The notes under the pieces are model-generated. The model did not search any database and had not been told where the DNA came from. It saw only the letters and a program-made list of their open reading frames with translations. A DNA stretch of 64,000 bases from Bacteroidota bacterium (lineage in GTDB: Bacteria; Bacteroidota; Bacteroidia; B-17B0; Aurantibacillaceae): positions 32,552-96,551 of the forward strand of contig SYAL01000032.1 in NCBI GenBank assembly GCA_005787585.1, in the 5' to 3' direction. The translations under genes and the position numbers were made by a program. Of this stretch, positions 8,818 through 19,472 are shown piece by piece. Position 1 is the stretch's first letter. The number at the start of each line of letters is the position of its first letter.

Positions 8818-10564
8818 TTAATTTTTTTTCTTTAATTTTTTTTTCTAACCAATCTGAATTATTTCCGGCTTGTTTTGAATCAATCCATTTTTTCAAAGCT
8901 TCCTCTTTTTTATTTAATTTATATAAAACATCACCGTAATGCTCTAAAATAGTAGCATTTTTTAATCCCATCTCAGATGATTTTGATAACCAAATTTCAG
9001 CTTCAGTATATTTTTTTTGTTGATATAAAATCCAGCCAAAAGTATCCATATAATTTCTGTCGTTTGGCTTCAACTCATTTGCTCGACTAGAATATTTTTC
9101 TGCAATTAATAAATTTTCATTTCTTAAAGAAAGATAATAAGCAAAATTATTTAATACGTATGTATTGTCAGAATTAATTTTTAACGCTGCTTCAAATGCT
9201 TTATCAGAATTCGCATATTCTTTTAAATAATGATAAGTGTCGCCCAAATTAGAATAAAAATCAATCTTTAAAGATTTATTGTCATAAACAAACTCTATCC
9301 CTTCGGTTAAAGATTTAACTGCTTTTAAATAATTTTTTAACTGATTGTTCGCAATACCATTAAAAAAATAGGCTGAAGCTACGGTTGGGAATAAATCAAT
9401 GGCAATAGCACTATGATGCTCTAATGAATCATATTTAGCTAATTTATAATCAGTAAGAAGTAATTTATCCCATGTGCTATAATTTCTTTTGTCTAAATTT
9501 GCCGCTTCGAATAAATAAAATTCTGCATTAGACAAACTATCTTTTAGCATTAAAAAATTTGCAATTAATAAATTTGGTTCTGCTAATTTGGGATGACTAG
9601 TTAAAATTATTTTAGCTAACTTAATCCCCTGGTTTATAAAATCTGATTGCAAAAATTCTTCCGCCCTCTTATAATAAGAAGATAAAATGTTTGTCTTAGT
9701 ATTTATATCTAAATCTGGATTTTGAAACGCCTTTATCAAACAATTAAAAGCCTCATTTTCTTCCCCTTTTAAATTATAATAATCATATAAAGCTAGATTA
9801 ACATTAGGATTAACAGGTTCTAAAAGTAACATTTTATCATACATTTGTTTTGCTTTCTCTGGCTTATTTATATCAAAATAAAAATCGGCCAAATAGCCAT
9901 AGTATTTTACCTCGTTGAGGTTTGATTGAGATAATTTCAATAATTCAATTTCTATTTCTTTGACTTTATTTTGGCTCTTCAATAATTTAACTTTATTAAT
10001 AGTTATATGATCACTGATTCCAAAATTCTTTTCAAGATCATTATATATTTTATAAGCATTTTCATGTTGCCCCATCACTGCGAATTCAATTGCTAAATCT
10101 TCTTTAAATTCAGTTTTATTTGGAAAATTTTTAATAAGTGCTTGTCTTAATTTCAATGCTTGATCAAATTGTTTTTGTCCATTCAAACAATCAATAGCAA
10201 GCAATTGATACCACTCGTTTTTTATATCGAAATCAGCACAATACTTTGCTAGCTGTAAAGCCTCTTTATTATTACCTAATAATCTGTATATATTGGCCAA
10301 TTCATAACTCACAGGGGCGCTAATGGGATCTATTCGCTTGCATTCCTTAAACATTATTAATGCCTCCTGTAAATTTCCTTTCATTCTTGCAGAGCAGGCG
10401 TCAACATATAAAGAAGCAAATTGCAACTCGTCTGTATTCGAATTTTCAGAGTTATTCTTTCGCTCTTCCGACAGTTTTTTTTGTAAATGACAAGAAAATA
10501 AAATCCAAACAAAAATGCAGGATATAAAAAAAATTAAACTATATTTTATGAATTTACGAAACAA
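8810..10564 (-). CDS. Tetratricopeptide-repeat lipoprotein
   Basis: A 584-residue protein with an N-terminal hydrophobic segment ending in a lipobox (LFSC, about residue 25), then an almost continuous run of TPR-type helices, e.g. APVSYELANIYRLLGNNKEA (about 80-100) and NTYVLNNFAYYLSLRNENLL (about 465-485). Expected in the periplasm, anchored to a membrane, as a protein-binding scaffold. It overlaps the nucleotidyltransferase gene upstream by 11 bases and the DUF4292 gene downstream by 8. No partner can be named from sequence. Confidence 0.85.
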   Translation of the reverse strand: MFRKFIKYSLIFFISCIFVWILFSCHLQKKLSEERKNNSENSNTDELQFASLYVDACSARMKGNLQEALIMFKECKRIDPISAPVSYELANIYRLLGNNKEALQLAKYCADFDIKNEWYQLLAIDCLNGQKQFDQALKLRQALIKNFPNKTEFKEDLAIEFAVMGQHENAYKIYNDLEKNFGISDHITINKVKLLKSQNKVKEIEIELLKLSQSNLNEVKYYGYLADFYFDINKPEKAKQMYDKMLLLEPVNPNVNLALYDYYNLKGEENEAFNCLIKAFQNPDLDINTKTNILSSYYKRAEEFLQSDFINQGIKLAKIILTSHPKLAEPNLLIANFLMLKDSLSNAEFYLFEAANLDKRNYSTWDKLLLTDYKLAKYDSLEHHSAIAIDLFPTVASAYFFNGIANNQLKNYLKAVKSLTEGIEFVYDNKSLKIDFYSNLGDTYHYLKEYANSDKAFEAALKINSDNTYVLNNFAYYLSLRNENLLIAEKYSSRANELKPNDRNYMDTFGWILYQQKKYTEAEIWLSKSSEMGLKNATILEHYGDVLYKLNKKEEALKKWIDSKQAGNNSDWLEKKIKEKKLND

Positions 10565-11564
10565 TCTGAGAATAATCGCTAATACTTAAATCTGAAGATT
10601 TCCCCCTTACCTCTGCACCTATTCCGATAATACTATCAGATATATTTGCATAAATAATAGTTGCGCTACTTTGTATAACTGAATTTTTTACAATGCTGTT
10701 TGTGATTTTTGTGTTATGCCCCATACTTACATATGGCCCAATAATTGAATCGCTTATTTCAACATTGTTTCCAATATAACATGGCTCTATAATAATACTA
10801 TTAGTGTTTTTTATTTTATTACCCTTAAGCTCTGGCTTGTTTTTATCAAATTCTAATAATCTCTGATTGGTATATACGGCTGCATTTTTATTACCACAAT
10901 CTAACCACTCCGAAACCTGACCGGGTATAAAATTTAAGCCTTTATCTTTCATGTTTTCTAAAGCGTTTGTTAATTGATACTCTCCTTTTTCGGTAATCTG
11001 ATTATCTAATAAATATTGTAATTCGTTTTTTAGATTTTCGCCATTTTTAAAATAATAAATACCAATAATTGCTAAATCGCTAACAAACAAACTTGGTTTC
11101 TCAATAAAGTCTGTAATGACGCCTAACTCATTTATTTTAACAACTCCAAATTGACTGGGGTCCTTAATTTTTTGGACCCAAATAACCCCTTCTTTCTCTG
11201 TATCCATAACAAAATCTGCTTTAAACAAAGTATCGGCAAATGCAATTATTGTTTTACCTTTCATAGCCTCTTTTGCGCACATAATGGCATGCGCTGTTCC
11301 CAGGGCCTTATCTTGATAATAAATACTTCCCTTTGCTCCTTGACTTTCAGCTATTTGTAGTAAATTTTGTTCTACTTCTGACCCAAAATCTGGTCCAACT
11401 ATAAAGGCAATCTCAGATACTTTTTCTCCACAAACCTTTGTGATATCCTCAACTAAGCGCTGAACAATTGGTTTTCCTCCAAGTGGAATTAAGGGCTTGG
11501 CAGTAGTTAATGTATGTGGGCGCATACGTTTTCCTTTGCCCGCCATTGGAATAATAATTTGCAT
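10554..11564 (-). CDS. Sugar-phosphate nucleotidyltransferase with left-handed beta-helix
   Basis: A 336-residue NTP transferase (glucose-1-phosphate thymidylyl-/mannose-1-phosphate guanylyltransferase family). The nucleotide loop PMAGKGKRMRPHT lies at residues 6-18 and is followed by a conserved KPLIPLGGKPI. Residues from about 255 onward form hexapeptide-type repeats (IIEPCYIGNNVEISDSIIG), a left-handed beta-helix tail. The sugar cannot be decided. First gene of the four-gene envelope operon, suggesting a role in envelope polysaccharide supply. Confidence 0.85.
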   Translation of the reverse strand: MQIIIPMAGKGKRMRPHTLTTAKPLIPLGGKPIVQRLVEDITKVCGEKVSEIAFIVGPDFGSEVEQNLLQIAESQGAKGSIYYQDKALGTAHAIMCAKEAMKGKTIIAFADTLFKADFVMDTEKEGVIWVQKIKDPSQFGVVKINELGVITDFIEKPSLFVSDLAIIGIYYFKNGENLKNELQYLLDNQITEKGEYQLTNALENMKDKGLNFIPGQVSEWLDCGNKNAAVYTNQRLLEFDKNKPELKGNKIKNTNSIIIEPCYIGNNVEISDSIIGPYVSMGHNTKITNSIVKNSVIQSSATIIYANISDSIIGIGAEVRGKSSDLSISDYSQIVS

Positions 11565-11619
11565 AATAATTATACTATTTGGTAAAAATAATATAATTTA
11601 CCGAAGTTATTAAGTAAAT

Positions 11620-12168
11620 ATGCCTGTTAAAAAATACTTTATTGCGATTGTAATTCCGCAACCCTTATTCGATAAAATCGAAGCTATTAAAAACTTGCTG
11701 TTGATGTCGTATCAACTCAAGTGTGCCTTAAGAAGTCCGTCTCATATAACTCTTCATAGGCCATTTGAATGGAAAGAAGAAAAAGAAAAAATATTAATAG
11801 AAATCCTCTCTGGCTTCAAATTTGAAGAAGATTTCAAAATTGCATTAAAAAATTATAACTTTTTTGACCCCAGAGTTATTTATGTTGATGTTTGTACAAA
11901 TGATATTTTAAATAAGCTTCATTCAGAATTAACCCAATTTGCTAAACAAAAATTGAGATTATTTAATGATTTAGAAGATAAACGAAGATTTCATCCTCAT
12001 GTCACCATTGCATTTAGGGATATCAAGAAAAATTTATTTCCCATTTTAAAAGAAAAATTTATTTCAGAAGAAATAAATGGAGAATTTAAATACCAGGGAT
12101 TTAATCTATTAAAACTTAATAAAAAATGGGAAGAAGTCTTTTTTTTTAAAAATAAACAAATTCCATAA
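11620..12168 (+). CDS. 2'-5' RNA ligase / 2H phosphoesterase family protein
   Basis: A 182-residue protein with the two HxT/S motifs that define the 2H phosphoesterase superfamily: HITLHRP (about residues 42-48) and HPHVTIAF (about 126-133). The pair of histidines forms the active site in known members, which act on 2'-5' linkages or cyclic phosphates in RNA or nucleotides. The substrate here is unknown. Divergent from the nucleotidyltransferase gene. Confidence 0.88.
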   Translation: MPVKKYFIAIVIPQPLFDKIEAIKNLLLMSYQLKCALRSPSHITLHRPFEWKEEKEKILIEILSGFKFEEDFKIALKNYNFFDPRVIYVDVCTNDILNKLHSELTQFAKQKLRLFNDLEDKRRFHPHVTIAFRDIKKNLFPILKEKFISEEINGEFKYQGFNLLKLNKKWEEVFFFKNKQIP

Positions 12169-12388
12169 AACAACCTTACCGTTTTAGATTTAAAAAATAT
12201 AAATAAATTTAACATAAGTTAATAAAATTTAAAATGATTCTAAATAATCTTGGTCCCCTTATTTATCGAATGAAACGAGTCATTTTGAATATTTTTTAGA
12301 AATTTAATATAAAATCATTTAAACCTATACTTGATTATAATTGTTATCTGATTAACTTTAAAAATTAAATTATCAAGTTTTTAATATT
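12169..12388. other. 220-base intergenic region before sdhC
   Basis: AT-rich spacer between the 2H phosphoesterase and sdhC. It contains an imperfect inverted repeat with arms AAAATGATTC (12231-12240) and GAGTCATTTT (12277-12286), 36 bases apart. No exact TAnnTTTG element and no small ORF were seen. It presumably carries the sdhCAB promoter. Confidence 0.4.
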
Positions 12389-13063
12389 ATGAGCGAAAAA
12401 TCATTTTTTTTATCTTCTTCAATCGGAAAAAAAATAGCCATGGGTTTAACTGGGTTGTTTTTAATTTCTTTTTTAATCGTTCACGTAAGCGTTAATTCTT
12501 GTATTTTTATAAATGATGGTGGAATAACATTTAATACTGCGGCTCACTTTATGGCAACAAATCCAATTATTCGCATTATAGAACTTGGTCTTTTTGCTGG
12601 ATTAATTTTGCATATCATTTTTGCGCTTTTGCTTACTATTGAAAATAAAAAAGCTCGTCCTGTTGGATACCAAAAAATAAATGGTTCGGCAAATAGCAAT
12701 TGGTATTCCCGTTCAATGGGTATATTAGGCTCCTTATTACTTATTTTTTTAGTCGTTCACTTAGCCCATTTTTGGATAGACACTAAAATTGCAGTTTTTA
12801 CTGGAAAAGCTGATGAACATAATACTTTTAATGAAATGAAAAAAGTTTTTTCAGTTTGGTATATTGTGGCTCTTTATTTGATTGGAGTGGGTAGTTTACT
12901 TTTTCATATTTTACATGGCTTTCAATCGGCCTTTCAAACATTGGGTTTAAATCACAAAAAATATACCCCTATTATTAAGAAAACTGGACTTTGGTTCTCA
13001 ATTATTGTTTGTCTATTATTCGCTTCAATGCCGGTGGCAATTTTTGCAGAATTAATCAAATAA
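12389..13063 (+). CDS. sdhC: Succinate dehydrogenase cytochrome b subunit
   Basis: A 224-residue membrane anchor of the complex II type with a single, fused cytochrome b subunit (five transmembrane helices; no separate sdhD). Histidines positioned for heme binding are in helices beginning [23 protein letters not shown] and [11 protein letters not shown]. It passes electrons from SdhB to menaquinone. First gene of sdhCAB; 19 bases separate it from sdhA. Confidence 0.93.
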   Translation: MSEKSFFLSSSIGKKIAMGLTGLFLISFLIVHVSVNSCIFINDGGITFNTAAHFMATNPIIRIIELGLFAGLILHIIFALLLTIENKKARPVGYQKINGSANSNWYSRSMGILGSLLLIFLVVHLAHFWIDTKIAVFTGKADEHNTFNEMKKVFSVWYIVALYLIGVGSLLFHILHGFQSAFQTLGLNHKKYTPIIKKTGLWFSIIVCLLFASMPVAIFAELIK

Positions 13064-13082
13064 ACTTTATTATTTAAATATT

Positions 13083-15071
13083 ATGGCTTCATCATCTAAA
13101 TTAAATGCAAAAATTCCTGAAGGAACATTAGAACAAAAATGGACTAAATATCGATCAAATGTTCACTTAGTAAACCCCGCTAATAAGCGAAGTTTAGAAA
13201 TTATTGTGGTTGGATCTGGGCTTGCTGGCTCTTCTGCAGCTGCTTCTTTGGCAGAAATGGGATACAAAGTAAAGGTATTTTGCTTTCAAGATTCTCCACG
13301 AAGAGCTCACAGCATAGCTGCACAAGGCGGGATAAATGCGGCAAAAAATTATCAAAACGATGGAGATAGTGTATATCGTTTATTTTACGATACAATTAAA
13401 GGAGGTGATTATCGAGCGCGGGAAGCTAATGTTCATCGCCTAGCAGAAATATCCGGTAGTATTATTGATCAATGTGGTGCTCAAGGAGTTCCTTTTGCCC
13501 GTGAATATGGCGGTACATTGAGCAACCGTAGTTTTGGCGGAACTCAGGTTCAACGAACTTTTTACGCGGCTGGTCAAACTGGACAGCAATTATTGTTAGG
13601 AGCATACTCTGCTCTTCAGCGACAAATTGGAATGGGGGCGGTTAAATTATTCGCTCGCCACGAAATGATGGAAGTGGTTAAAATAGATGGAAAAGCCAGA
13701 GGAATTATTGCCCGCGATTTAATTACTGGAAAATTAGAGCGTCATTTTGGTCATGCTGTTTTATTGTGTACTGGCGGTTATGGTAATGTTTTTTATTTAT
13801 CAACCAACGCTATGGGTTGTAATGTCACAGCCGCATGGAAAGCCCATAAAAACGGAGCGTTTTTCGGAAATCCTTGTTACACGCAAATCCATCCAACTTG
13901 CATTCCAGTTTCAGGAGACCATCAGTCTAAACTAACATTAATGTCAGAGTCCTTAAGAAACGATGGTAGAATTTGGACTTCAAAAATACAAAATGATGCC
14001 CGAAAGCCAAACGATATACCTGATGAAGAAAGAGATTATTTCCTAGAACGTCGATATCCAGCCTTTGGTAATTTAGTTCCGCGCGATGTAGCAAGCAGAG
14101 CGGCTAAAGAAAGGTGTGATGCTGGCTTTGGCTCAGGAGCCAGTAAAATGGCGGTATATCTTGATTTTGCTGCTAATACAGAGCGTTATGGAAAAATTGA
14201 AACGACTAAACATAATTTACATAATCCTAGTAAAGAAGAAATTATTCGACTTGGAAAAGCTGTTATTAAAGAAAAATATGGGAATTTGTTCGACATGTAT
14301 AAACAAATTACTGGCGAAGATCCTTACGAAGTTCCGATGCGAATATACCCAGCGGTTCACTATACTATGGGTGGACTTTGGGTTGATTACAATTTGATGA
14401 CCACCGTGCCAGGATTGTTTGCTTTGGGCGAAGCTAATTTTAGTGACCATGGTGCCAACCGATTAGGCGCATCAGCTTTGATGCAAGGCTTAGCCGACGG
14501 TTACTTTGTAATCCCCTATACAATTGGAGATTATTTATCAGAAGAAATTAGAACTAAAACTATTTCTACCGATAATGAAGCATTTTTAATAGCAGAAGCC
14601 AAAGTTCAAGATCATATCCATAAGTTAATGAACATAAAAGGCAGTAAGCCTGTAGATCATTTTCATAAGCGATTAGGAAAAATTATGTGGGAAAAATGTG
14701 GTATGGCTCGAAATAAAGAAGGATTAAATTGGGCTATTTCTGAAATTACCTCTTTGAGAAAAGAATTTTGGAGCGATGTGTGCGTTCCAGGAGAAGCAAA
14801 TGAATTTAATCCTGAGCTAGAAAAAGCATCTCGAGTTGCAGATTTTTTAGAACTAGGAGAGCTGATGTGTATTGATGCATTAGATAGAAAAGAAAGCTGC
14901 GGCGGTCATTTTAGAGAAGAATATCAAACCGAAGAAGGCGAGGCTTTAAGAGATGATAAAAATTACGCTTATGTTGCGGCATGGGAATATAAAAATGAAA
15001 GCGATTTTAAACTACACAAAGAAGAATTAAATTACGAAAATATTAAAATTGCACAACGATCATACAAATAA
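13083..15071 (+). CDS. sdhA: Succinate dehydrogenase flavoprotein subunit
   Basis: The 662-residue catalytic subunit that oxidises succinate to fumarate with covalently bound FAD. Visible motifs are the dinucleotide loop [15 protein letters not shown] (about 43-57), the FAD-histidine segment [17 protein letters not shown], the substrate segment [14 protein letters not shown], and the active-site block [11 protein letters not shown]. The length and the short K/E-rich tail fit the Bacteroidota form. It is followed by sdhB after 5 bases. Confidence 0.97.
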   Translation: MASSSKLNAKIPEGTLEQKWTKYRSNVHLVNPANKRSLEIIVVGSGLAGSSAAASLAEMGYKVKVFCFQDSPRRAHSIAAQGGINAAKNYQNDGDSVYRLFYDTIKGGDYRAREANVHRLAEISGSIIDQCGAQGVPFAREYGGTLSNRSFGGTQVQRTFYAAGQTGQQLLLGAYSALQRQIGMGAVKLFARHEMMEVVKIDGKARGIIARDLITGKLERHFGHAVLLCTGGYGNVFYLSTNAMGCNVTAAWKAHKNGAFFGNPCYTQIHPTCIPVSGDHQSKLTLMSESLRNDGRIWTSKIQNDARKPNDIPDEERDYFLERRYPAFGNLVPRDVASRAAKERCDAGFGSGASKMAVYLDFAANTERYGKIETTKHNLHNPSKEEIIRLGKAVIKEKYGNLFDMYKQITGEDPYEVPMRIYPAVHYTMGGLWVDYNLMTTVPGLFALGEANFSDHGANRLGASALMQGLADGYFVIPYTIGDYLSEEIRTKTISTDNEAFLIAEAKVQDHIHKLMNIKGSKPVDHFHKRLGKIMWEKCGMARNKEGLNWAISEITSLRKEFWSDVCVPGEANEFNPELEKASRVADFLELGELMCIDALDRKESCGGHFREEYQTEEGEALRDDKNYAYVAAWEYKNESDFKLHKEELNYENIKIAQRSYK

Positions 15072-15076
15072 TAATT

Positions 15077-15832
15077 ATGAGTCAAGGAAATATGAACCTC
15101 ACTTTAAAAGTGTGGAAACAAAAAAATAAAAACGAAAAAGGTCGTTTTGAAACTTTCGATGCAAAAGGCATTTCGCCTGATATGAGTTTTTTAGAAATGT
15201 TCGACGTTGTAAACGAAAGATTAATTAGTTCAGGTAAAGAACCTATCGCATTTGATCACGATTGTCGAGAAGGTATTTGTGGTATGTGTAGCATGTATAT
15301 AAATGGCAGGCCACATGGCCCAAAACAAGGCGTTACAACTTGTCAACTTCATATGCGAAGCTTTAAAGATGGAGATACCATTGTAGTTGAACCATGGAGA
15401 AGTGCGGCATTTCCTGTAATAAAAGATTTAGCCGTAAATCGTTCTTCGTTTGATAGAATTATAGCTTCAGGGGGGTTTGTTTCCGTAAATACTGGTAACG
15501 CTAAAGATGCTAATAATATTTTAATTCCAAAACATGATGCTGATGATGCATTTAATGCTGCGGCTTGTATTGGTTGTGGTGCATGTGTAGCGGCCTGTAA
15601 AAATAGCAGTGCGATGCTATTTGTTTCGGCAAAAGTTTCTCAATTAGCTTTATTGCCTCAAGGCCAATTTGAAAAGAAAGAACGTGTTTTAAACATGGTA
15701 AAACAAATGGATGAAGAAGGCTTTGGTAATTGTACTAATACTGGAGCCTGCGAAGCCGAATGTCCAAAAAGCATTTCTCTCGAAAATATTGCTAGAATGA
15801 ACAGAGAATATTTAAAAGCGAGCTTTTCTTAA
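15077..15832 (+). CDS. sdhB: Succinate dehydrogenase iron-sulfur subunit
   Basis: A 251-residue electron-transfer subunit. The N-terminal plant-ferredoxin 2Fe-2S motif is [11 protein letters not shown] with a later Cys in TTCQLH; the C-terminal region has [12 protein letters not shown] and [15 protein letters not shown] for the 4Fe-4S and 3Fe-4S clusters. It carries electrons from SdhA to the SdhC heme and quinone. Last gene of the operon; convergent with a histidine kinase gene, and the 41-base gap contains a T-run facing an A-run that could form a weak two-way stop signal. Confidence 0.97.
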   Translation: MSQGNMNLTLKVWKQKNKNEKGRFETFDAKGISPDMSFLEMFDVVNERLISSGKEPIAFDHDCREGICGMCSMYINGRPHGPKQGVTTCQLHMRSFKDGDTIVVEPWRSAAFPVIKDLAVNRSSFDRIIASGGFVSVNTGNAKDANNILIPKHDADDAFNAAACIGCGACVAACKNSSAMLFVSAKVSQLALLPQGQFEKKERVLNMVKQMDEEGFGNCTNTGACEAECPKSISLENIARMNREYLKASFS

Positions 15833-15873
15833 ATTGCTATAAAATCTTTTTTTCTTATTTCTTCTAAAAAAAA

Positions 15874-17388
15874 TTAGTTTTTTATTTCTATTCTAAAGGT
15901 TGTGCCTTTACTAATTTCACTTTGTATTACATGTATTTTTCCATGATGATACGATTCGATTATTCTTTTAGTTAAACTTAATCCTAGACCCCATCCTCTT
16001 TTTTTGGTGGTATACCCAGGTTCAAATATTGTTTTAAACTTTGATTTTGGAATACCTTTTCCTGTATCAATAATATCAATAAAAATCCCTTCTGAAAAAT
16101 CCGTCAAATTAATAATAATAGCCCCTTTGCCCTCCATTGCATCAACTGCATTTTTACACAAATTTTCGATTACCCATTCAAATAAAGGTGCGCATAAATT
16201 TATATTTACTTGTTTTTTAGGTAAATTTAAAGTGTAAATAACGTTTCGCGAAGTTCGTTTCTTTAAATAATCTACCGCATTTATTAGTAACAGATTAATA
16301 TTTTCTGAAGATAAAGTTGGTTGAGATCCGATTTTGCTAAAACGATCAGTAATAGTATTTAATCGTTTCACATCTTGGTTCATTTCAGCAACAATGGCCT
16401 CGTCAACTCCTAAAGTAATCAAGTGTTCATTCCATGCCATAAGCGACGAAAGTGGGGTCCCTAATTGATGCGCGGTTTCTTTACTCATACCCACCCAAAC
16501 CTGATCTTGCTCAGCTTTTCGGGCTGTACTAAATAAAATATATGCAATAATTAAAAATAAACCAATTACACCAAATTGAATATATGGATAATACTTTAGC
16601 CTTGTTATTAATTCAGATGAAGCATAAAAAATATAGTCCTTTGATCCATCCCCTAAATCAATTTCAATTGGAGTATTTTGTGCAGCTAAATTATTTAAAG
16701 TTAATTGTAATTTATCGGGAGTATTGACTTTGTTCTCATCAATTTTTCCAATAGCAATAATGGTATCTTTTAAATTATTTGTAAAAATAACAGGAACATC
16801 AGCAGAATTAATTACCACTTCGGTAATAAAGGATTTAATTAAACTGTCAAACACTAATTTAATATCGTTAAAAACACGGCTGTCTTTATGATAAAGCTTT
16901 TGCTTTATCCCTTTATAAATATTTATTTCAACAGGGTCATATAAATTTTTCATACTTTTTAATTCCTGATTTAGATAAACTGGATCGTTTTCTTTTAAAG
17001 AATCTAAATTGCGTTTAGATAAAATATTATCTGCTGCGTCGGTAAGAATAACTGGAACAGTTGTGTTTTCTTGTAAAACTTTTAAAATAAAAGAGATGTC
17101 TTGATTATTGGTTAAATCTGAGCCTTTACTTAATTCTTTAGTTGCTTCGGCAAAAAGCTCAGCTTTTTTGGATTCACCTAATTTAATTTTTTCAAAAAGT
17201 TTTTTTGTAAATTTAACTAAACTTGCTTTTTTTTGAACTGCCTTAGCCCATAATTTCACTTTTTGTTTTTCGTTATTCGAAATATTTTTAACTAAATTAT
17301 TGGTATACCAAAACGATGCAATCACAATAGAAAACGCCATGACGGAAAGCCCAAACTTCCATTGATTTTTTTTATCGTAAATATTCAA
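15874..17388 (-). CDS. Membrane sensor histidine kinase
   Basis: A 504-residue kinase with a transmembrane segment near residues 13-31, a periplasmic sensor region of about 230 residues with no recognised domain, a second transmembrane segment (about 270-287, IQFGVIGLFLIIAYILF), an H-box KETAHQLGTPLSSL (about 303-316) and a HATPase domain with the N-box ENLCKNAVDAM, DTGKGIP and GWGLGLSLTKRI. The HQLGTPLS version of the H-box is common in Bacteroidota. No response regulator is adjacent, so it is an orphan and its signal is unknown. Confidence 0.9.
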   Translation of the reverse strand: MNIYDKKNQWKFGLSVMAFSIVIASFWYTNNLVKNISNNEKQKVKLWAKAVQKKASLVKFTKKLFEKIKLGESKKAELFAEATKELSKGSDLTNNQDISFILKVLQENTTVPVILTDAADNILSKRNLDSLKENDPVYLNQELKSMKNLYDPVEINIYKGIKQKLYHKDSRVFNDIKLVFDSLIKSFITEVVINSADVPVIFTNNLKDTIIAIGKIDENKVNTPDKLQLTLNNLAAQNTPIEIDLGDGSKDYIFYASSELITRLKYYPYIQFGVIGLFLIIAYILFSTARKAEQDQVWVGMSKETAHQLGTPLSSLMAWNEHLITLGVDEAIVAEMNQDVKRLNTITDRFSKIGSQPTLSSENINLLLINAVDYLKKRTSRNVIYTLNLPKKQVNINLCAPLFEWVIENLCKNAVDAMEGKGAIIINLTDFSEGIFIDIIDTGKGIPKSKFKTIFEPGYTTKKRGWGLGLSLTKRIIESYHHGKIHVIQSEISKGTTFRIEIKN

Positions 17389-17465
17389 ATTAACTATATT
17401 AAGATTTATAAAGATAATGATAAAAAAAACAAACTGAACCTAATAATTCTAAGCTCTAAATTTCT

Positions 17466-19301
17466 CTAAAAGTCATCATCATCTTCAGTTTTCTTTTTTA
17501 ATTCTAATGTTGGCTTTAACGAATTATTTTTAGGTTTTTCTAATTCGAATTTATTTTGTGTTGCTTTATTTCTTTTATCTAAGGTATCTTTTTTGATTAA
17601 GCCAATATCTTGTTTAAATTGTTCTTTTAAATCTTTCCAGTTTTGCTTTTCTTTTATAATATCTTCTTTAATTTTAGATTTCAGTCCCTTAAAATCATAT
17701 TCTATTTTTGGGTTATCAATATTTCCTTTCATTCTTATAAAAATTGTTCGTTTATCTTCTATGTCCATCTCTATGTCGCCAAATTCTTCTTGTTTTGATT
17801 TTTTTCTTTTTTCTTTTAACTCTGAAATCAATAGTCTTATATGATAATCAATTATATTATCAAAATTATGTGTCCCCTCCAACTCTAAATTTAATACTGA
17901 GTTTTTAATTGCAGTTTTTGGAAAATTAATTGTCAACTCTTTAATCTCGATCTTACTTTCTAGAGTCGAAAATCTTATATGCATTAAATCTTCTATTTTT
18001 AAATATTTTGAAAGGCTCATAAGCGGCTTAAAATTAATTAATTCACCTTTCTCAATACTAATATTACCTGAAGCCTTTATAGATTTTAGATCAGATTCAA
18101 GCCTATTATTCCATTTACCTGATAAGTTAATATTTGCATGTCCAAGCCCTTTTATTTGTTCATCTATAATTATACTTTGCCCAAAATTATTAAACGATTT
18201 AAATAACTGTTTGATATTTACCCCATTAATTTTACTACTTAAATCTATTATCAAATTATCTCCAATATTGTTAGCAATTATTTCAATTTGCGCCTCGCCA
18301 TCCATAGTTTTAAGTGTTATGTCGCTAATCATTGCCTTTTGATTTTTGATGTCGATTTGCCCTGAAATATTTTCAGCTAAAAATTTGGAATATGATAGTT
18401 TCTTTATTTCGGTCTTTAAAGCTAAATTTATATTTAAAGGAATAATTGCAGAATTTTGTTTTTCAGAAACTATTTGTTTTGGTATAAAATCTTCAAACTT
18501 GATGTAATTTGAAAATAAACTTCCCTCCATAAATAATGGAGATTTACTATCTATAATATAATTAAAAATTCCTGGTAATTTACCATTCAATTCAAAATCA
18601 GAATCGCCTTTTTTTAATTTTAAGTCCTTTACTTCAATTTCTCTATCTTTAGCTAAAATCAAACAATTTTCTAAAACAAAAGAAGACTCGTCGCCTTTAA
18701 ACAAAACTTCAATATTATTTAATTTAGCTTCTAATTTTAACTTAACAAGTTTTGAAAATGTTTTGCTCTTTAAATCGCTAATCAATCCTTCCAAATTAGA
18801 ATAAATGCTAATTTCTCCTTTGGCTAATTTAATTGTGTCTATTGGATAAAATGACTGTAAATTTTCAAGGTGAACTTTTGCTTGTGTAATTAATTTCAAA
18901 TAAGGCGCTTTAAAATCTTTAATTATGCATGAACCCTCAATTTCATCATTATTTAATTTTAAATTCACATTCTTTAAATTTAAGCCCGAAGCTAGTTTAC
19001 TATAATTAAAATCTCCCTCTAGATTAATGCTAGTTAATTTAGTAGATTTTGGCTTATAGGTAACCTCTCCGTTCTTAATGCCAAAAGCGGTTTTAATATT
19101 CCACTCTTTTTTTAATGAATAATTAAGCCCGCCTATCGCATAAAAATTTCCTGTACTTTTATAGTCATCAATATTAGTTAATATTGTTTTTGGTAATAAA
19201 GAAATTACAGAAGCAATATCCATATCGGGGGCTGTAAAATTTATCTCTAAATTTTCAAGACTATCTTTATAAATTCCTTTTCCATTAAAATCAAGAGCCA
19301 T
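17466..19301 (-). CDS. AsmA-like C-terminal fragment downstream of the TGA
   Basis: The 611 residues from the first methionine after the interruption. The sequence is beta-strand rich with repeating hydrophobic/polar alternation (e.g. GEISIYSNLEGLISDLKSKT), then the AsmA-like closing region and a Lys/Glu-rich tail ending EDDDDF. Alone it lacks a signal or membrane anchor, so if translated independently it would probably stay in the cytoplasm and be non-functional. The open frame actually extends 57 codons further upstream of this methionine. Confidence 0.6.
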   Translation of the reverse strand: MALDFNGKGIYKDSLENLEINFTAPDMDIASVISLLPKTILTNIDDYKSTGNFYAIGGLNYSLKKEWNIKTAFGIKNGEVTYKPKSTKLTSINLEGDFNYSKLASGLNLKNVNLKLNNDEIEGSCIIKDFKAPYLKLITQAKVHLENLQSFYPIDTIKLAKGEISIYSNLEGLISDLKSKTFSKLVKLKLEAKLNNIEVLFKGDESSFVLENCLILAKDREIEVKDLKLKKGDSDFELNGKLPGIFNYIIDSKSPLFMEGSLFSNYIKFEDFIPKQIVSEKQNSAIIPLNINLALKTEIKKLSYSKFLAENISGQIDIKNQKAMISDITLKTMDGEAQIEIIANNIGDNLIIDLSSKINGVNIKQLFKSFNNFGQSIIIDEQIKGLGHANINLSGKWNNRLESDLKSIKASGNISIEKGELINFKPLMSLSKYLKIEDLMHIRFSTLESKIEIKELTINFPKTAIKNSVLNLELEGTHNFDNIIDYHIRLLISELKEKRKKSKQEEFGDIEMDIEDKRTIFIRMKGNIDNPKIEYDFKGLKSKIKEDIIKEKQNWKDLKEQFKQDIGLIKKDTLDKRNKATQNKFELEKPKNNSLKPTLELKKKTEDDDDF

Positions 19302-19472
19302 CTTATTTAAATTAATTCTTAACTCATTAAAAGAAAAAGCATCTCCTTGTATTTTTAAATCAACCGAAAAATTAATTGCTTTTTTCTTTAAATTAATTGT
19401 GTTATTTATTGCTATTAAATCAACAAAAAGATCAACCTTTGTAGAAATTTCGGAGTCTTTTTCCGTAAAATT

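Noticed and set aside
15833..15873. T-run/A-run between sdhB and the histidine kinase as a true terminator
   Set aside because: Only an AT stem with a long loop; too weak to list as a terminator.
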